A stretch of 64,000 nt of DNA from CAWCHZ01 sp963795555 (GCA_963795555.1 CAWCHZ010000002.1:1240001-1304000); one strand, 5' to 3'; shown: positions 52,831 to 60,656, numbered from the stretch's first letter. Notes: generated from the sequence alone by a model not told the origin. Made by a program: numbers and translations.

Positions 52831-52904
52831 CATGGTAGCCCGACATGGTAGTCCGGCCCTACCGAGCATGGTAGTTTTCCCTGCATGTCAATATTTGATC
52901 AAGT
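52831..52904. promoter_or_regulatory. Operator cluster in the regulator/BMC-H divergent promoter
   Basis: CATGGTAG occurs three times in direct orientation (52831-52838, 52844-52851, 52867-52874), with an inverted GGTAG (CTACC, 52859-52863) between copies 2 and 3. An AT-rich CAATATTTGATCAAGT (52889-52904) follows, 43 nt before the first BMC-H start. Iterated 8-mers next to a LuxR-type gene are a strong operator candidate for that regulator. Confidence 0.65.
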
Positions 52905-52946
52905 CTCGGGTACTCTACCGCGCGGCGCACGGAGAGTGTGAAATTG

Positions 52947-53258
52947 GTGGGAGCGACGCCCAGCGGCCAGCGGGTGGCCGTCGGCTTCCTCGAGGCACAG
53001 GGGTACGTCCCGATCTTCGACGCCATCGACGCGATGATCAAGGTGGCGCGCGTCGAGCTCGGCGGCACCGTAAAGCTTGGCGGCGCGTTGATCGCCGTGT
53101 CGATCCTGGGCGAGCTCGACAGCGTGCTCGAGGCGATGGAGGTCGGCGAGGAGACCGTCCGCTCACTGTACGCGGTGGAGGTGCGCTCCGTCGTCTTCGC
53201 CAACCCCTGTCCCGCGGTTCGCGCGCTCGCCCGCGCCCCCGACGTGGTGGTCGGCTAG
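52947..53258 (+). CDS. BMC-H shell protein, copy 2 (divergent)
   Basis: About 103 residues. The BMC fold is seen in VAVGFLEAQGYVPIFDAIDAMIKVARVELGG, KLGGALIAVSILGELDSVLEAMEVGEE and VEVRSVVFANPCPAVRAL. It diverges from copy 1 in pore-region sequence (KLGGAL versus EIGSAY), suggesting a different permeability. GTG 52947 is chosen because GGAGAG (52931-52936) is then correctly spaced; GTG 52938 is only 1 nt from it. Adjacent to copy 3. Confidence 0.92.
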   Translation: MGATPSGQRVAVGFLEAQGYVPIFDAIDAMIKVARVELGGTVKLGGALIAVSILGELDSVLEAMEVGEETVRSLYAVEVRSVVFANPCPAVRALARAPDVVVG

Positions 53259-53573
53259 ATGCCCGACGACGGCGCGCTCGGGATGATCGAGACGCACGGG
53301 CTCGTTCAGCTCGCCGCCTGCATCGAGGCGATGTGCAAGGCCGCCGACGTCGAGTGCGTGCTGATCGAGCGGATCAGCGGCGGGCTGCTGGTTGCCGGCG
53401 TGCGCGGCGAGCTTGGCTCGGTCGAACAGGCGATCGACGCGGCGCGGCGCGCCGCCGCGAGCTACGGCGAGGTGCGCGTCGCGCAGATCTACCCGAGCCC
53501 CCCGCCAGCCGCCTCTGCGCTGGTCGAGCGTGCCGGGACACGGTTGCGACGCACGCTGGAGGCTGGACCGTGA
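53259..53573 (+). CDS. BMC-H shell protein, copy 3
   Basis: 104 residues: ALGMIETHGLVQLAACIEAMCKAADVECVL, SGGLLVAGVRGELGSVEQAIDAARRAA and GEVRVAQIYPSP. The pore-loop segment reads RISGGLL, different from both other copies, and the family's ETKG is ETHG. The ATG begins immediately after the TAG of copy 2 (TAGATG). A hairpin overlapping its stop codon follows. Confidence 0.93.
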   Translation: MPDDGALGMIETHGLVQLAACIEAMCKAADVECVLIERISGGLLVAGVRGELGSVEQAIDAARRAAASYGEVRVAQIYPSPPPAASALVERAGTRLRRTLEAGP

Positions 53574-53594
53574 CGCCCTCGAAGGAGGGCGTCA
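53571..53594 (+). terminator. Hairpin overlapping the BMC-H stop codon
   Basis: TGACGCCCTC-GAAG-GAGGGCGTCA, a 10-bp perfect stem with a GAAG tetraloop that includes the stop TGA. No U-run follows. It could terminate transcription, stabilise the shell mRNA 3' end, or be part of the repeat element just downstream. Confidence 0.65.
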
Positions 53595-54049
53595 CAACCT
53601 CCATCCCTTCGAGGGCTTGGACGTCCATCGGAGGCGGGATTTCCTCTCGGAAACGCTCGGGTCGGCTCGCCGAGTCGCCGATCTTCGGGCACGCGGCCGG
53701 GTCTGACCCGGGGCGCGTCAGCTCGATGACGGGGGAATCGCCATCGCACCGCGATGGCGATTGGGGCGTGCGGGCACGGGCGCGATCGGTCAGGGCAGGA
53801 CGGCGATCGTCAACGGGGGGCGACGATGGCGCGAAGGGGTTGTTCAAATCAGGTGCGAACAGGAGCGCGGCGATTGGCCGACGCCGCACGAGCAACGCGC
53901 ACGCTCGTGCGCGTCATGCCAGCGCCAGCGTCGGGCCCGCCCGGCGTTGCGACCCGCTCCGCGCTCGCCCTGCGAGCGGCCGCTGGAGAATCGCGCCGGC
54001 CGTCCTGCCCCTGGCCGAGTTGGGCGGTTGGTCACAGCGGAGCGCGCCG
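53574..54049. other. 476-bp gene-free region between BMC-H and tryptophan dioxygenase
   Basis: No convincing protein is seen, although a frame stays open. It contains the end of the stop-codon hairpin, the TTCGAGGGCTTGGACG element (53607-53646) and a second perfect hairpin, AATCGCCATCGC-ACC-GCGATGGCGATT (53736-53762, 12-bp stem). The remaining ~280 bp before the dioxygenase ATG shows no recognisable feature; a promoter for the dioxygenase must lie here if it is transcribed separately. Confidence 0.6.
53607..53646 (+). repeat. TTCGAGGGCTTGGACG element, copy E
   Basis: CTTCGAGGGCTTGGACGTCC followed by GGAGGCGGGATTTCCT. The same core occurs at 51489-51530 (minus) and, shorter, at 62909-62927 (minus: GTTCGAGGGCTTGGCGTC). 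Each is preceded at 17-19 nt by a CCCTC/GAGGG hairpin. Confidence 0.65.
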
Positions 54050-54946
54050 ATGAGCAGGACACCGGCCGCAACCGAGCGGAGCACCAGCGCGGGCGTCACC
54101 GGCCAGCAGCCTCGCCCTGGCGAGCAGGACGACGCGGCCGGGGAGCCGCGCCCCGGCGAGCAGCGCCAGGCCGATCCACCGCAGACCCCGAACTACGTCA
54201 GCTACCTCAAGCTGCCCGAGCTGCTGACCCTGCAAGAGCCGCTGAGCACGCCCGTCCACCCGGAGGAGCTGCACTTCATCGTCGTCCACCAGGGCATGGA
54301 GCTGTGGTTCAAGCTGCTGCTGCACGACGTGACGCGGCTGGTCCAGGCGATCGACGCCGACGACTTCGTCGCCGCTATGACGATCCTCCGTCGCGTCAAC
54401 CACGCCGTCGAGATCTGCATCGCCCAGACGGCCAGCCTGCAGGACATGCCACCCTGGAGCTTCCACGAGTTCCGCGGCTATCTCGGCACGGCCAGCGGCA
54501 TGCAATCGATCCAGTTTCGCGAGATCGAGGTCCTGTCGGGCATGCGCGATCCCGCGACGCTCGCCGCTGCCGAGCGGGGTCCGCAGAGCCCAACCGCCGC
54601 CGCGATCTCAGCTCGGCTGGCGCAGCGCTCGCTCGCCCAGGCACACCAGGAGGCGGGCGCGCGCCACGGCATCACCGACTGGGCTGATCTCTATGTCGAG
54701 CCGGAGATCGGTCCGCAGCTGTGCCTACTGACCGAGCTGCTGATGGACTACGAGGCGCTCTGGATTCGTTGGCGCAGCGATCACATCACGCTCGTCACTC
54801 GCTCGGTCGGGCCGCGCGCGGTCGGCACCGGCGGCACCGCCGCGGTGTCCTACCTGGAGCAGCGCGCACGCGGCCGCTTCTTCCCCCATCTCTGGGACGC
54901 GCGCAACGAGCTCTCGCTGCGCAGCGGTGGCCAGCTCGTCTCCTGA
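54050..54946 (+). CDS. kynA: Tryptophan 2,3-dioxygenase
   Basis: 298 residues. Heme enzyme opening the indole ring of tryptophan to N-formylkynurenine. Clear motifs: PNYVSYLKLPELLTLQEPLS, HPEELHFIVVHQGMELWFKLLLHD (active-site His), GSASGxQS-like GTASGMQSIQFREIE, RWRSDHITLVTRSVG (heme-ligand His) and VGTGGTAAVSYL. A ~45-residue disordered N-terminal extension contains a repeated PRPGEQ and is not usual for the family. ATG 54050 is the first start that fits; the luciferase-like gene follows 12 nt after the stop. Confidence 0.95.
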   Translation: MSRTPAATERSTSAGVTGQQPRPGEQDDAAGEPRPGEQRQADPPQTPNYVSYLKLPELLTLQEPLSTPVHPEELHFIVVHQGMELWFKLLLHDVTRLVQAIDADDFVAAMTILRRVNHAVEICIAQTASLQDMPPWSFHEFRGYLGTASGMQSIQFREIEVLSGMRDPATLAAAERGPQSPTAAAISARLAQRSLAQAHQEAGARHGITDWADLYVEPEIGPQLCLLTELLMDYEALWIRWRSDHITLVTRSVGPRAVGTGGTAAVSYLEQRARGRFFPHLWDARNELSLRSGGQLVS

Positions 54947-54958
54947 CGCCGCCGGGCG

Positions 54959-56188
54959 ATGGAGTTCGATGTCTTCTTCAGCATCTCCCAGACGCCCGTC
55001 GACGGCTACCTGCCCGACGAGCCCACGATGTTCCACAACTTCTTCGACCAGGTCGAGCTCGCGGACGAGCTTGGCTACGGGACGGCCTGGGTCGCGGAGA
55101 GCCACTACAGCAGCCAGGCGCAGAAGAGCCATCGCCGACCGGTGATCCCGCACTGGCAGGGCGAGGTCGGCTTGAACACCGACATCTGCCAGCTCGCCCA
55201 GGCCGTCTTCGCACGCACCAGGCGCATTGCCGTCGGCTCAGCGGTCATGAACGTCATCTGCAACGGCGGCCCGCTGGCGGCGGCCGAGCGCATCGCCACG
55301 TTCGCGACGCTGCATGGCCTCGATCCCGCCGAGCGGCGGCCGCTGAACGTCGGCTTCAGCGCCGGGCGCTTCGACTTCATGAACCGCATTACCGGCGTCG
55401 ATGCGCGCACGCCCTGGGAGCAGGCGGCATGGACGCAGGTGAAGGGCAAGGTGCTGTGGGAGGCGGCCGAGATCTTCCTGCGACTGCTGCGGGGCGAGAC
55501 GCTCAGCAGCGACGATCTGCCCGAGTACGCGTTGACGCGAGCCGACTTCCGCTCCGATGAGGGTTGGGACGAGCTGCGCGAGCTGGCCGGTGTCACGGGC
55601 GATGCGATCCCGCTGCCGCGGCGTTGGTCCTTCGAGCCGACCAAGATCATCCCGAGCGAGTGGCGTCGTGAGCTCGTGCAGCCGGTAATCGGCTCGCACG
55701 ATCCGGCGCTGCAGGAATACGTCAACCGAATCTGCCCCGTGCAGGTCTTCAACCTGAGCATCATCAAGCCCGAGATCATCGAGGACACGCACCGGCGGAT
55801 GGCGCTGGCGTACCATCCCGATGGCGGCAGCTGGCAGCGGCGCTACATGCCACGCACGGTGTTCGTGTTCATCAACGCCCAGCCGGCCCTGTCGGCCGAG
55901 CGCCAGCGACGAGCCGCGCGCGAGGAGGCCGAGGCCGCCCTGCGCGCCTACTGGACGGCGCTCGAGGGCACACTGGACCCATCGAAGGTCGCCAACGCAA
56001 CCGACAACGCCCTCGTCGGCAACGCCGATGACGTGACCGCGCAGATCATCGAGCGCTTCCACCCCGACGATCGCCTGATGCTCTGGTTCGACTTCTTCAA
56101 CCACGACAATGTCCGCGTGATGGCCAACATGGAGGCGTTCATGCACGAGGTCGTGCCGCGCCTGCAGCGCGCCGGAGCGGTGGTCTAA
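54959..56188 (+). CDS. Luciferase-like flavin-dependent monooxygenase
   Basis: 409 residues of the bacterial luciferase/LLM fold: FDVFFSISQTPVDGYL, DELGYGTAWVAESHYSS, IAVGSAVMNVICNGGPLAAAERIATFATL, PLNVGFSAGRFDFMNR. A long insertion (~185-275) with EYALTRADFRSDEGWDEL and an extended C-terminus (RFHPDDRLMLWFDFFNHDNVRVMANMEAFMHEVVPRL) are notable. It needs reduced flavin from a reductase not seen here. It is tightly linked to the dioxygenase, so its substrate may be a kynurenine-pathway or indole product (inference). Confidence 0.85.
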   Translation: MEFDVFFSISQTPVDGYLPDEPTMFHNFFDQVELADELGYGTAWVAESHYSSQAQKSHRRPVIPHWQGEVGLNTDICQLAQAVFARTRRIAVGSAVMNVICNGGPLAAAERIATFATLHGLDPAERRPLNVGFSAGRFDFMNRITGVDARTPWEQAAWTQVKGKVLWEAAEIFLRLLRGETLSSDDLPEYALTRADFRSDEGWDELRELAGVTGDAIPLPRRWSFEPTKIIPSEWRRELVQPVIGSHDPALQEYVNRICPVQVFNLSIIKPEIIEDTHRRMALAYHPDGGSWQRRYMPRTVFVFINAQPALSAERQRRAAREEAEAALRAYWTALEGTLDPSKVANATDNALVGNADDVTAQIIERFHPDDRLMLWFDFFNHDNVRVMANMEAFMHEVVPRLQRAGAVV

Positions 56189-56193
56189 GGAAG

Positions 56194-57261
56194 ATGGCCA
56201 GCCCAGCCGGAGCGCCGCAGGAGGCGCCTGCGCCGAGCGTCGAGCGCTCCGGCGCCCAGATCACCCGGCTGCCGACGGCCAGTCGAATGCCGCTGGTGCG
56301 ACCCGCCCCGGCACCGGTGCTCGTCGAGGTGGTGCGCTCGGGGTTCGTCGAAAGCCGCCACCGCGGCTGCGGCGTGGCGCTCGACGCCGACGGCGCGGTC
56401 GCCTTCGCGGCCGGCGCGGTCGATCATCCGATCTTCCCGCGCTCGGCCGGCAAGGTCCCCCAGGCGACCGCGATGCTGCGCGCCGGGCTCGAGCTCGACA
56501 GCGTCGCGCTGGCCGTCGCGGCCGGCAGCCACGCCGGGCAGAGCTTCCACATCAACGCCGTACGGCGGATCCTCGCCGGCGCCGGCCTCGACGAGTCTGC
56601 CCTGCAAACGCCGCCCGATCTGCCGCTCGACGACGAGGAGCGCCGCGCCTACGTACGTGCCGGTGGCGAGCCTTCGCGGCTGGTCATGAACTGCTCGGGA
56701 CAGCATGCGGCGATGCTCGCCACCTGCGTGGCGCGCGGCTGGCCGACGGAGAGCTATCCCGACCCGGCCCATCCGCTCCAGGTCACGATCGCGCAGACGC
56801 TCACCGATCTCGCCCAGGAGCCGATCGCGACGACCGGCATCGATGGCTGCGGCGTGGCACTGTTTGCCGTCAGCCTGCTGGGGCTGGCGCGCGCGTTCCG
56901 CGCCCATGTGGTCGCGGCGCCGGGCAGCGTCGAACGTCGCGTCGCCGATGCGATGCGACGCCACCCGCGCTTCGCGGGGGGGTCACGTCGCCCCGACTCG
57001 CTGCTGATGATGGGCGTGCCGGGCCTGCTGGCCAAGGATGGCACCGAGGGCGTCTTCGCCGTCGCGCTGCCGGACGGTCGCGCGGCGGCGGTCAAGATCG
57101 AGGACGGCGCACTGCGCGCGGCACTGCCGGTGATCGTGGCGCTGCTGCGCAAGCTCGGCGTGCGAGCAGCGGTGCTCGACCAGCTCGGCTCCACTCCGCT
57201 GCAGGGCGGCGACCGCATCGTCGGCGAGATCCGCGCAACCGATCTCGACGCGCTGGGCTGA
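56194..57261 (+). CDS. L-asparaginase II (rhizobial-type) family protein
   Basis: 355 residues. VLVEVVRSGFVESRHRGCGVAL, FPRSAGKVPQATAMLRAG, SHAGQSFHINAVRRILAGAGL, VMNCSGQHAAMLATC and TGIDGCGVALFAVSL are typical of this asparaginase group (the usual Lys of NCSGKHA is Gln here). It may hydrolyse asparagine or a related amide. It follows the monooxygenase by 5 nt and is convergent with trpA, 3 nt away. A role outside asparagine use is possible given the context. Confidence 0.85.
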   Translation: MASPAGAPQEAPAPSVERSGAQITRLPTASRMPLVRPAPAPVLVEVVRSGFVESRHRGCGVALDADGAVAFAAGAVDHPIFPRSAGKVPQATAMLRAGLELDSVALAVAAGSHAGQSFHINAVRRILAGAGLDESALQTPPDLPLDDEERRAYVRAGGEPSRLVMNCSGQHAAMLATCVARGWPTESYPDPAHPLQVTIAQTLTDLAQEPIATTGIDGCGVALFAVSLLGLARAFRAHVVAAPGSVERRVADAMRRHPRFAGGSRRPDSLLMMGVPGLLAKDGTEGVFAVALPDGRAAAVKIEDGALRAALPVIVALLRKLGVRAAVLDQLGSTPLQGGDRIVGEIRATDLDALG

Positions 57262-57264
57262 GCC

Positions 57265-58092
57265 TCACTCCGCCGGGCCGACCGGGATGCGCTGATGCAG
57301 CGCCCCAGCCAGCTCCCCAACCGCGTGCGCCACGGCAGCGCTGGGGTCTCGTGCGCTCGAGATCGCCCGCGTCAGCCGCGACCCGACGACCACGCCGTCG
57401 GCGCCGGCGGCGATCGCAGCGGCGACTTGATCGGCGGTCGCGATGCAGCCACCCAGCACGACCGGCGCCTGCGCATGCGCGCGAGCGCGGGCGACGACCT
57501 CCGCGAAGCCCTCCGGCACCGCGCTGGGCTGGCCCCGGCCGTCATCCCTGGTCTCGGCCACCGCGTACAGGTAGCCGCGAGCACAGGCCGCCAGCCGAGC
57601 GAGCCGTGCGTCCGAGCTCGCCGGCACGACCAGCCGGATCAACGCCAGACCCACGCGATCGCTGGCCTCCAGCAGCGCCTCGCTCTCGCCGAGCGGAAGC
57701 TGGCGTACGAGCAGGCCGCAGACGCCATGCTCGGCGAGCTCGTCGACCAGCCGCTCAAGGCCGCGCGTCAGCAGCGCATTGACATGCAGGGTCAGCACGA
57801 CCGGCGCCTCGGCGGCAAGCGTGCCGGCGAGCTCGAGCACCCGCCCGAAGCTCGCTCCGGCGGCGAGCGCGGTGCGGTTGGCAACGGTGATTGCCGGCAG
57901 CTCGACCAGCGTGGTGCCGTGCGGCACGGTGATGTTCAGGATGTCGGCGCCCTGCGCGAGGCATGCCGCGCCGATCCGCCGCCACCCGTGGGGCGTCGGA
58001 TAGCCGCCCACCAGCTGGGCGATGAGCACGCCGCTCCGGCCAGCCGCGCGCGCCGCGGCGAATGCCCCGGCGATGCGCTGCTCGCCCGTCAC
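57265..58092 (-). CDS. trpA: TrpA-like protein lacking the catalytic acids
   Basis: 275 residues with the TrpA barrel: [20 protein letters not shown], later [27 protein letters not shown] (phosphate-binding end) and the alpha-subunit length. The catalytic segment, in E. coli LELGVPFSDPLADGP, reads [16 protein letters not shown]: the Glu equivalent to E49 is Asn (~53) and D60 is Glu. Retro-aldol cleavage of indole-3-glycerol phosphate is therefore doubtful. It may act as a TrpB activator or have another substrate. It overlaps trpB by 4 nt (GTGA). Confidence 0.82.
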   Translation of the reverse strand: MTGEQRIAGAFAAARAAGRSGVLIAQLVGGYPTPHGWRRIGAACLAQGADILNITVPHGTTLVELPAITVANRTALAAGASFGRVLELAGTLAAEAPVVLTLHVNALLTRGLERLVDELAEHGVCGLLVRQLPLGESEALLEASDRVGLALIRLVVPASSDARLARLAACARGYLYAVAETRDDGRGQPSAVPEGFAEVVARARAHAQAPVVLGGCIATADQVAAAIAAGADGVVVGSRLTRAISSARDPSAAVAHAVGELAGALHQRIPVGPAE

Positions 58093-59246
58093 CCCCTGGC
58101 GATGACCTCGGCGAGATCCTTGTCGCCGCGGCCGCTGAGACAGACGAGGTCGAGCTCGCCGTCGGGCTGGTCCAGCAGCCAGGCGATCGCGTGCGAGGAC
58201 TCGAGCGCCGGGATGATGCCCTCGACGGCGGCGAGCTCCCGGAAGGCAGCGAGGGCCTGGTCGTCGGTGACGGCGACGTAGCGCGCGCGGCCGCTGTCGC
58301 GCAGCCAGGCATGCTCGGGGCCGGTGCCCGGGTAGTCGAGCCCCGCCGAGATCGAGTGGGCCTCGCCGATCTGTCCCTCCTCGTCCTGCATCACCGCTGA
58401 CAACGCGCCATGCAGCACGCCCGCCCGCCCACCTGCGGTCAGCGGTGCGCCGTGGCGTCCCGTCTCGATCCCCTCGCCAGCCGCCTCGACACCAATCAGC
58501 TCGACCTGCTCGTCATCGATGAACGGCGCGAACATGCCGATCGCGTTGGAGCCGCCGCCGACGCACGCGACCACCCGGCCGGGCAGTCGTCCGGTGCGCT
58601 CGAGGATCTGCGCGCGTGCCTCCTCGCCGATGCGCCGTTGCAGCTCACGCACGATCACCGGGTAGGGCGCGGGCCCGACGACCGAGCCGAGGATGTAGTG
58701 CGTCGTGGCGACGTTCGTGACCCAGTCGCGGATCGCCGCGCTGACCGCCTCCTTGAGCGTCATGGCGCCGGCCTCGACCGGCACCACCTGGGCGCCGAGC
58801 AGCTCCATCCGCTCGACGTTGGGGCGCTGGCGCCGAGTGTCCTCGAGACCCATGTAGACGACGCACTCCAGGCCGAGCAGAGCGCAGGCGGTGGCGCTTG
58901 CGACGCCGTGCTGGCCGGCGCCCGTCTCGGCGATGATGCGCCGCTTGCCCATCCGCTTGGCCAGCAGAGCCTGGCCTAATGCGTTGTTGAGCTTGTGCGA
59001 GCCCGTGTGCATCAGATCCTCGCGCTTGAACCAGACCTCGCGCCCGAGATTGGCGCTCAGGTTGCGGGCGCGGTAGAGCGGTGTCGGTCTACCGGCGTAG
59101 TCGCGCAGCAACTCGCCGAGCTCGTTGCGAAAGCCCTCGTCGGCCCACTCCCGCTCCCAGGCCTGCTCGACCTCGGCGAGCGCGGGCATCAGCGTCTCCG
59201 GCACGTATTGGCCGCCGTAGCGTCCGAAGCGATGTGCAACCGTCAT
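58089..59246 (-). CDS. trpB: Tryptophan synthase beta subunit
   Basis: 385 residues, canonical TrpB1. [36 protein letters not shown] (PLP Lys), [15 protein letters not shown] (catalytic Glu), [15 protein letters not shown] (phosphate loop) and [16 protein letters not shown] are all intact. It condenses indole with serine. The region before ATG 59246 carries the 84-bp element shared with the KASIII/serA promoter region. Whether the neighbouring TrpA-like protein is a true partner is uncertain because of its lost residues. Confidence 0.96.
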   Translation of the reverse strand: MTVAHRFGRYGGQYVPETLMPALAEVEQAWEREWADEGFRNELGELLRDYAGRPTPLYRARNLSANLGREVWFKREDLMHTGSHKLNNALGQALLAKRMGKRRIIAETGAGQHGVASATACALLGLECVVYMGLEDTRRQRPNVERMELLGAQVVPVEAGAMTLKEAVSAAIRDWVTNVATTHYILGSVVGPAPYPVIVRELQRRIGEEARAQILERTGRLPGRVVACVGGGSNAIGMFAPFIDDEQVELIGVEAAGEGIETGRHGAPLTAGGRAGVLHGALSAVMQDEEGQIGEAHSISAGLDYPGTGPEHAWLRDSGRARYVAVTDDQALAAFRELAAVEGIIPALESSHAIAWLLDQPDGELDLVCLSGRGDKDLAEVIARG

Positions 59247-59534
59247 GTCCGTTCGGTGCCCCAGTCCTGGAGGATGAGGAAGCGCCCAGCATCACGCGCG
59301 GATGCCGCGGCGCCGCGCGCACCCCAAGCCAACGTCGAAGCGCAGCACCGGCGATTCTGGTGAGCGCGGGCGCACTCACAATCCCTCGACCTGATCACGT
59401 TTGACTGTCCCTCCGGCGAGGGAGCATTGCACACGTGCGGGCCAGCGGGGGTCTCGCCACGAGCCGACGCACAGCGCAACCCCCCGGGGCGGCGCCGCGC
59501 GTGCGCGGCGCCGCCCGGGAAACCGCGCGGCCCC
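59247..59534. promoter_or_regulatory. 288-bp trpB leader region with shared element and terminator
   Basis: Contains element copy B (59345-59428) and, distal to it, a GC-rich hairpin: 59484-59500 pairs with 59503-59519 (17 bp, one mismatch), which should terminate the upstream oxidoreductase gene. TGATCA (59392-59397) lies inside the element. No tryptophan-rich leader peptide is found here. Confidence 0.6.
59345..59428. repeat. Conserved ~85-bp element, copy B
   Basis: Counterpart of 37309-37393. On the minus strand it includes CGAGGGATTGTGAG, ACCAGAATC and CGGTGC preceded by the hairpin TCCCTC-GCC-GGAGGGA. It ends about 100 nt upstream of the trpB ATG, compatible with a leader RNA or operator. 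Confidence 0.7.
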
Positions 59535-60608
59535 TCAGCCCCGTACCTGTGGCAGGACCTGCTCGCCGAAGAGGCGGATCTGCTCGTCGCGATCCTCACC
59601 CCAGAGCTCGAGCATGATGTGAGTGCAGCCGGCGTCGCGATACTCCTCGATCGCCGCGATGCAGTCGCTCGGCGTACCAGCGATCGGCTTGCACTTGTCG
59701 AGGATCTCGTCGGTCACCGCGGCGGCCGCGGCCCGACGCCCGCCGCGCTCCATCGCCTCGGCGATCGGCCTGATCTCCTCCGGATCCAGGTTGGCCTTCT
59801 CGAGCAGCACGTCCGCCGAGCCCTGGATGTTCTGCACCTTGTTGGCCAGGTACATGCCGGCGATCTCGCGTGCCCCCTCGCGACCGCGATCACGATCGCG
59901 GTCGATCGAGGCGACGATCGTGGCGCCGAGATCGATCTCGCCGACGTCACGTCCGCTGCGTGCCGCGCCCGCAGCCATGTTCTCGCGCGAATAGCGCACG
60001 AAGTCGGGCGTGGTGATCGACGCGGTCAGCAGCCCGTCGCCGATCTCCCCGGCGAGCTTCTGCATCAGCGGCCCGGTGCCCGCAATGTAGATCGGCACCG
60101 GCGCCCGCGGCGCCTCCGCCTCAGCGGCCAGCGCCGGCACGTGGGCGCCGAACGCCTTGCCCTGATATGAGAACTCCTGCCCGCTCAGCACGCCGCGCAC
60201 GATGTTGACGCTGTCGCGGATCGCCGGCACCGGCTTGGGGACACTGGAGTCCTCGGCGCCGATCTCCTTCATGAAGATCTTCGACGCGCCGTAGCCGAGC
60301 CGAAAGCGCCCGTCGCCGCCCGCTGCCTCCTGGGTGACGCGCGCCTCCATCGCGACCTGGATCGGATGGCGGGTGTAGGGGGAGATGATCCCCCAGCCGA
60401 CCGTGAGCTGCTTGGTCTCGCGCGCGATCAGCGGCGACAGCGCGGTCGAGGAGCGCGCCTCCATCTGATGCTTGCGCCACCAGGGATAGGCCTCGGCCAG
60501 CCAGATCGTGTCGAAGCCCTGAGCGTCGAGCTGGCGCGCGTGGTCGAGGATCTCGTCCACGGGCTCCATCGTGAGTTGCATTACGCCAATGCGAAAGGGA
60601 ACGGGCAT
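59535..60608 (-). CDS. LLM-class flavin/F420-dependent oxidoreductase
   Basis: 357 residues. FRIGVMQLTMEPVDEILDHARQLDAQGFDTIWLAEAYPWW, KQLTVGWGIISPYTRHPIQVAMEA, RFRLGYGASKIF and PIYIAGTGPLMQKLAGEIGDGLL match the single-domain luciferase-like/F420-dependent group. ATG 60608 follows an AT-rich promoter (TTGACA 17 nt from a candidate -10) with no clear Shine-Dalgarno, so a short-leader or leaderless mRNA is possible. The substrate is unknown; the indole/aromatic context is suggestive only. Confidence 0.85.
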   Translation of the reverse strand: MPVPFRIGVMQLTMEPVDEILDHARQLDAQGFDTIWLAEAYPWWRKHQMEARSSTALSPLIARETKQLTVGWGIISPYTRHPIQVAMEARVTQEAAGGDGRFRLGYGASKIFMKEIGAEDSSVPKPVPAIRDSVNIVRGVLSGQEFSYQGKAFGAHVPALAAEAEAPRAPVPIYIAGTGPLMQKLAGEIGDGLLTASITTPDFVRYSRENMAAGAARSGRDVGEIDLGATIVASIDRDRDRGREGAREIAGMYLANKVQNIQGSADVLLEKANLDPEEIRPIAEAMERGGRRAAAAAVTDEILDKCKPIAGTPSDCIAAIEEYRDAGCTHIMLELWGEDRDEQIRLFGEQVLPQVRG

Positions 60609-60650
60609 GAGTTGCGATTTGATCAGATATCCATTGTTGATGTCAAGAAG
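60609..60650 (-). promoter_or_regulatory. AT-rich promoter of the LLM oxidoreductase
   Basis: On the minus strand TTGACA, a 17-nt spacer and ATCAAA end about 10-15 nt before ATG 60608. It includes GATATCTGATCAAAT (60617-60631), related to the TGATCA elements at 26581 and 52889. This is one of the most AT-rich short segments of the window. Confidence 0.5.
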
Positions 60651-60656
60651 CGCACG

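Noticed and set aside
52664..54049. Upstream extension of the tryptophan dioxygenase frame across the BMC-H genes
   Set aside because: It runs out of frame through two clear BMC genes and the hairpin region; ATG 54050 gives a complete TDO.
59247..59344. Tryptophan attenuation leader peptide before trpB
   Set aside because: No short ORF with clustered Trp codons was found; the one small frame has a single Trp.
59243..59599. 118-codon minus-strand frame ending at the trpB start, and a similar peptide (RDCE..ARA..QN..RC) from the 37-kb region
   Set aside because: The shared peptide is explained by the conserved DNA element; the frames have no ribosome site, domains or consistent start, so a nucleic-acid function is more likely.
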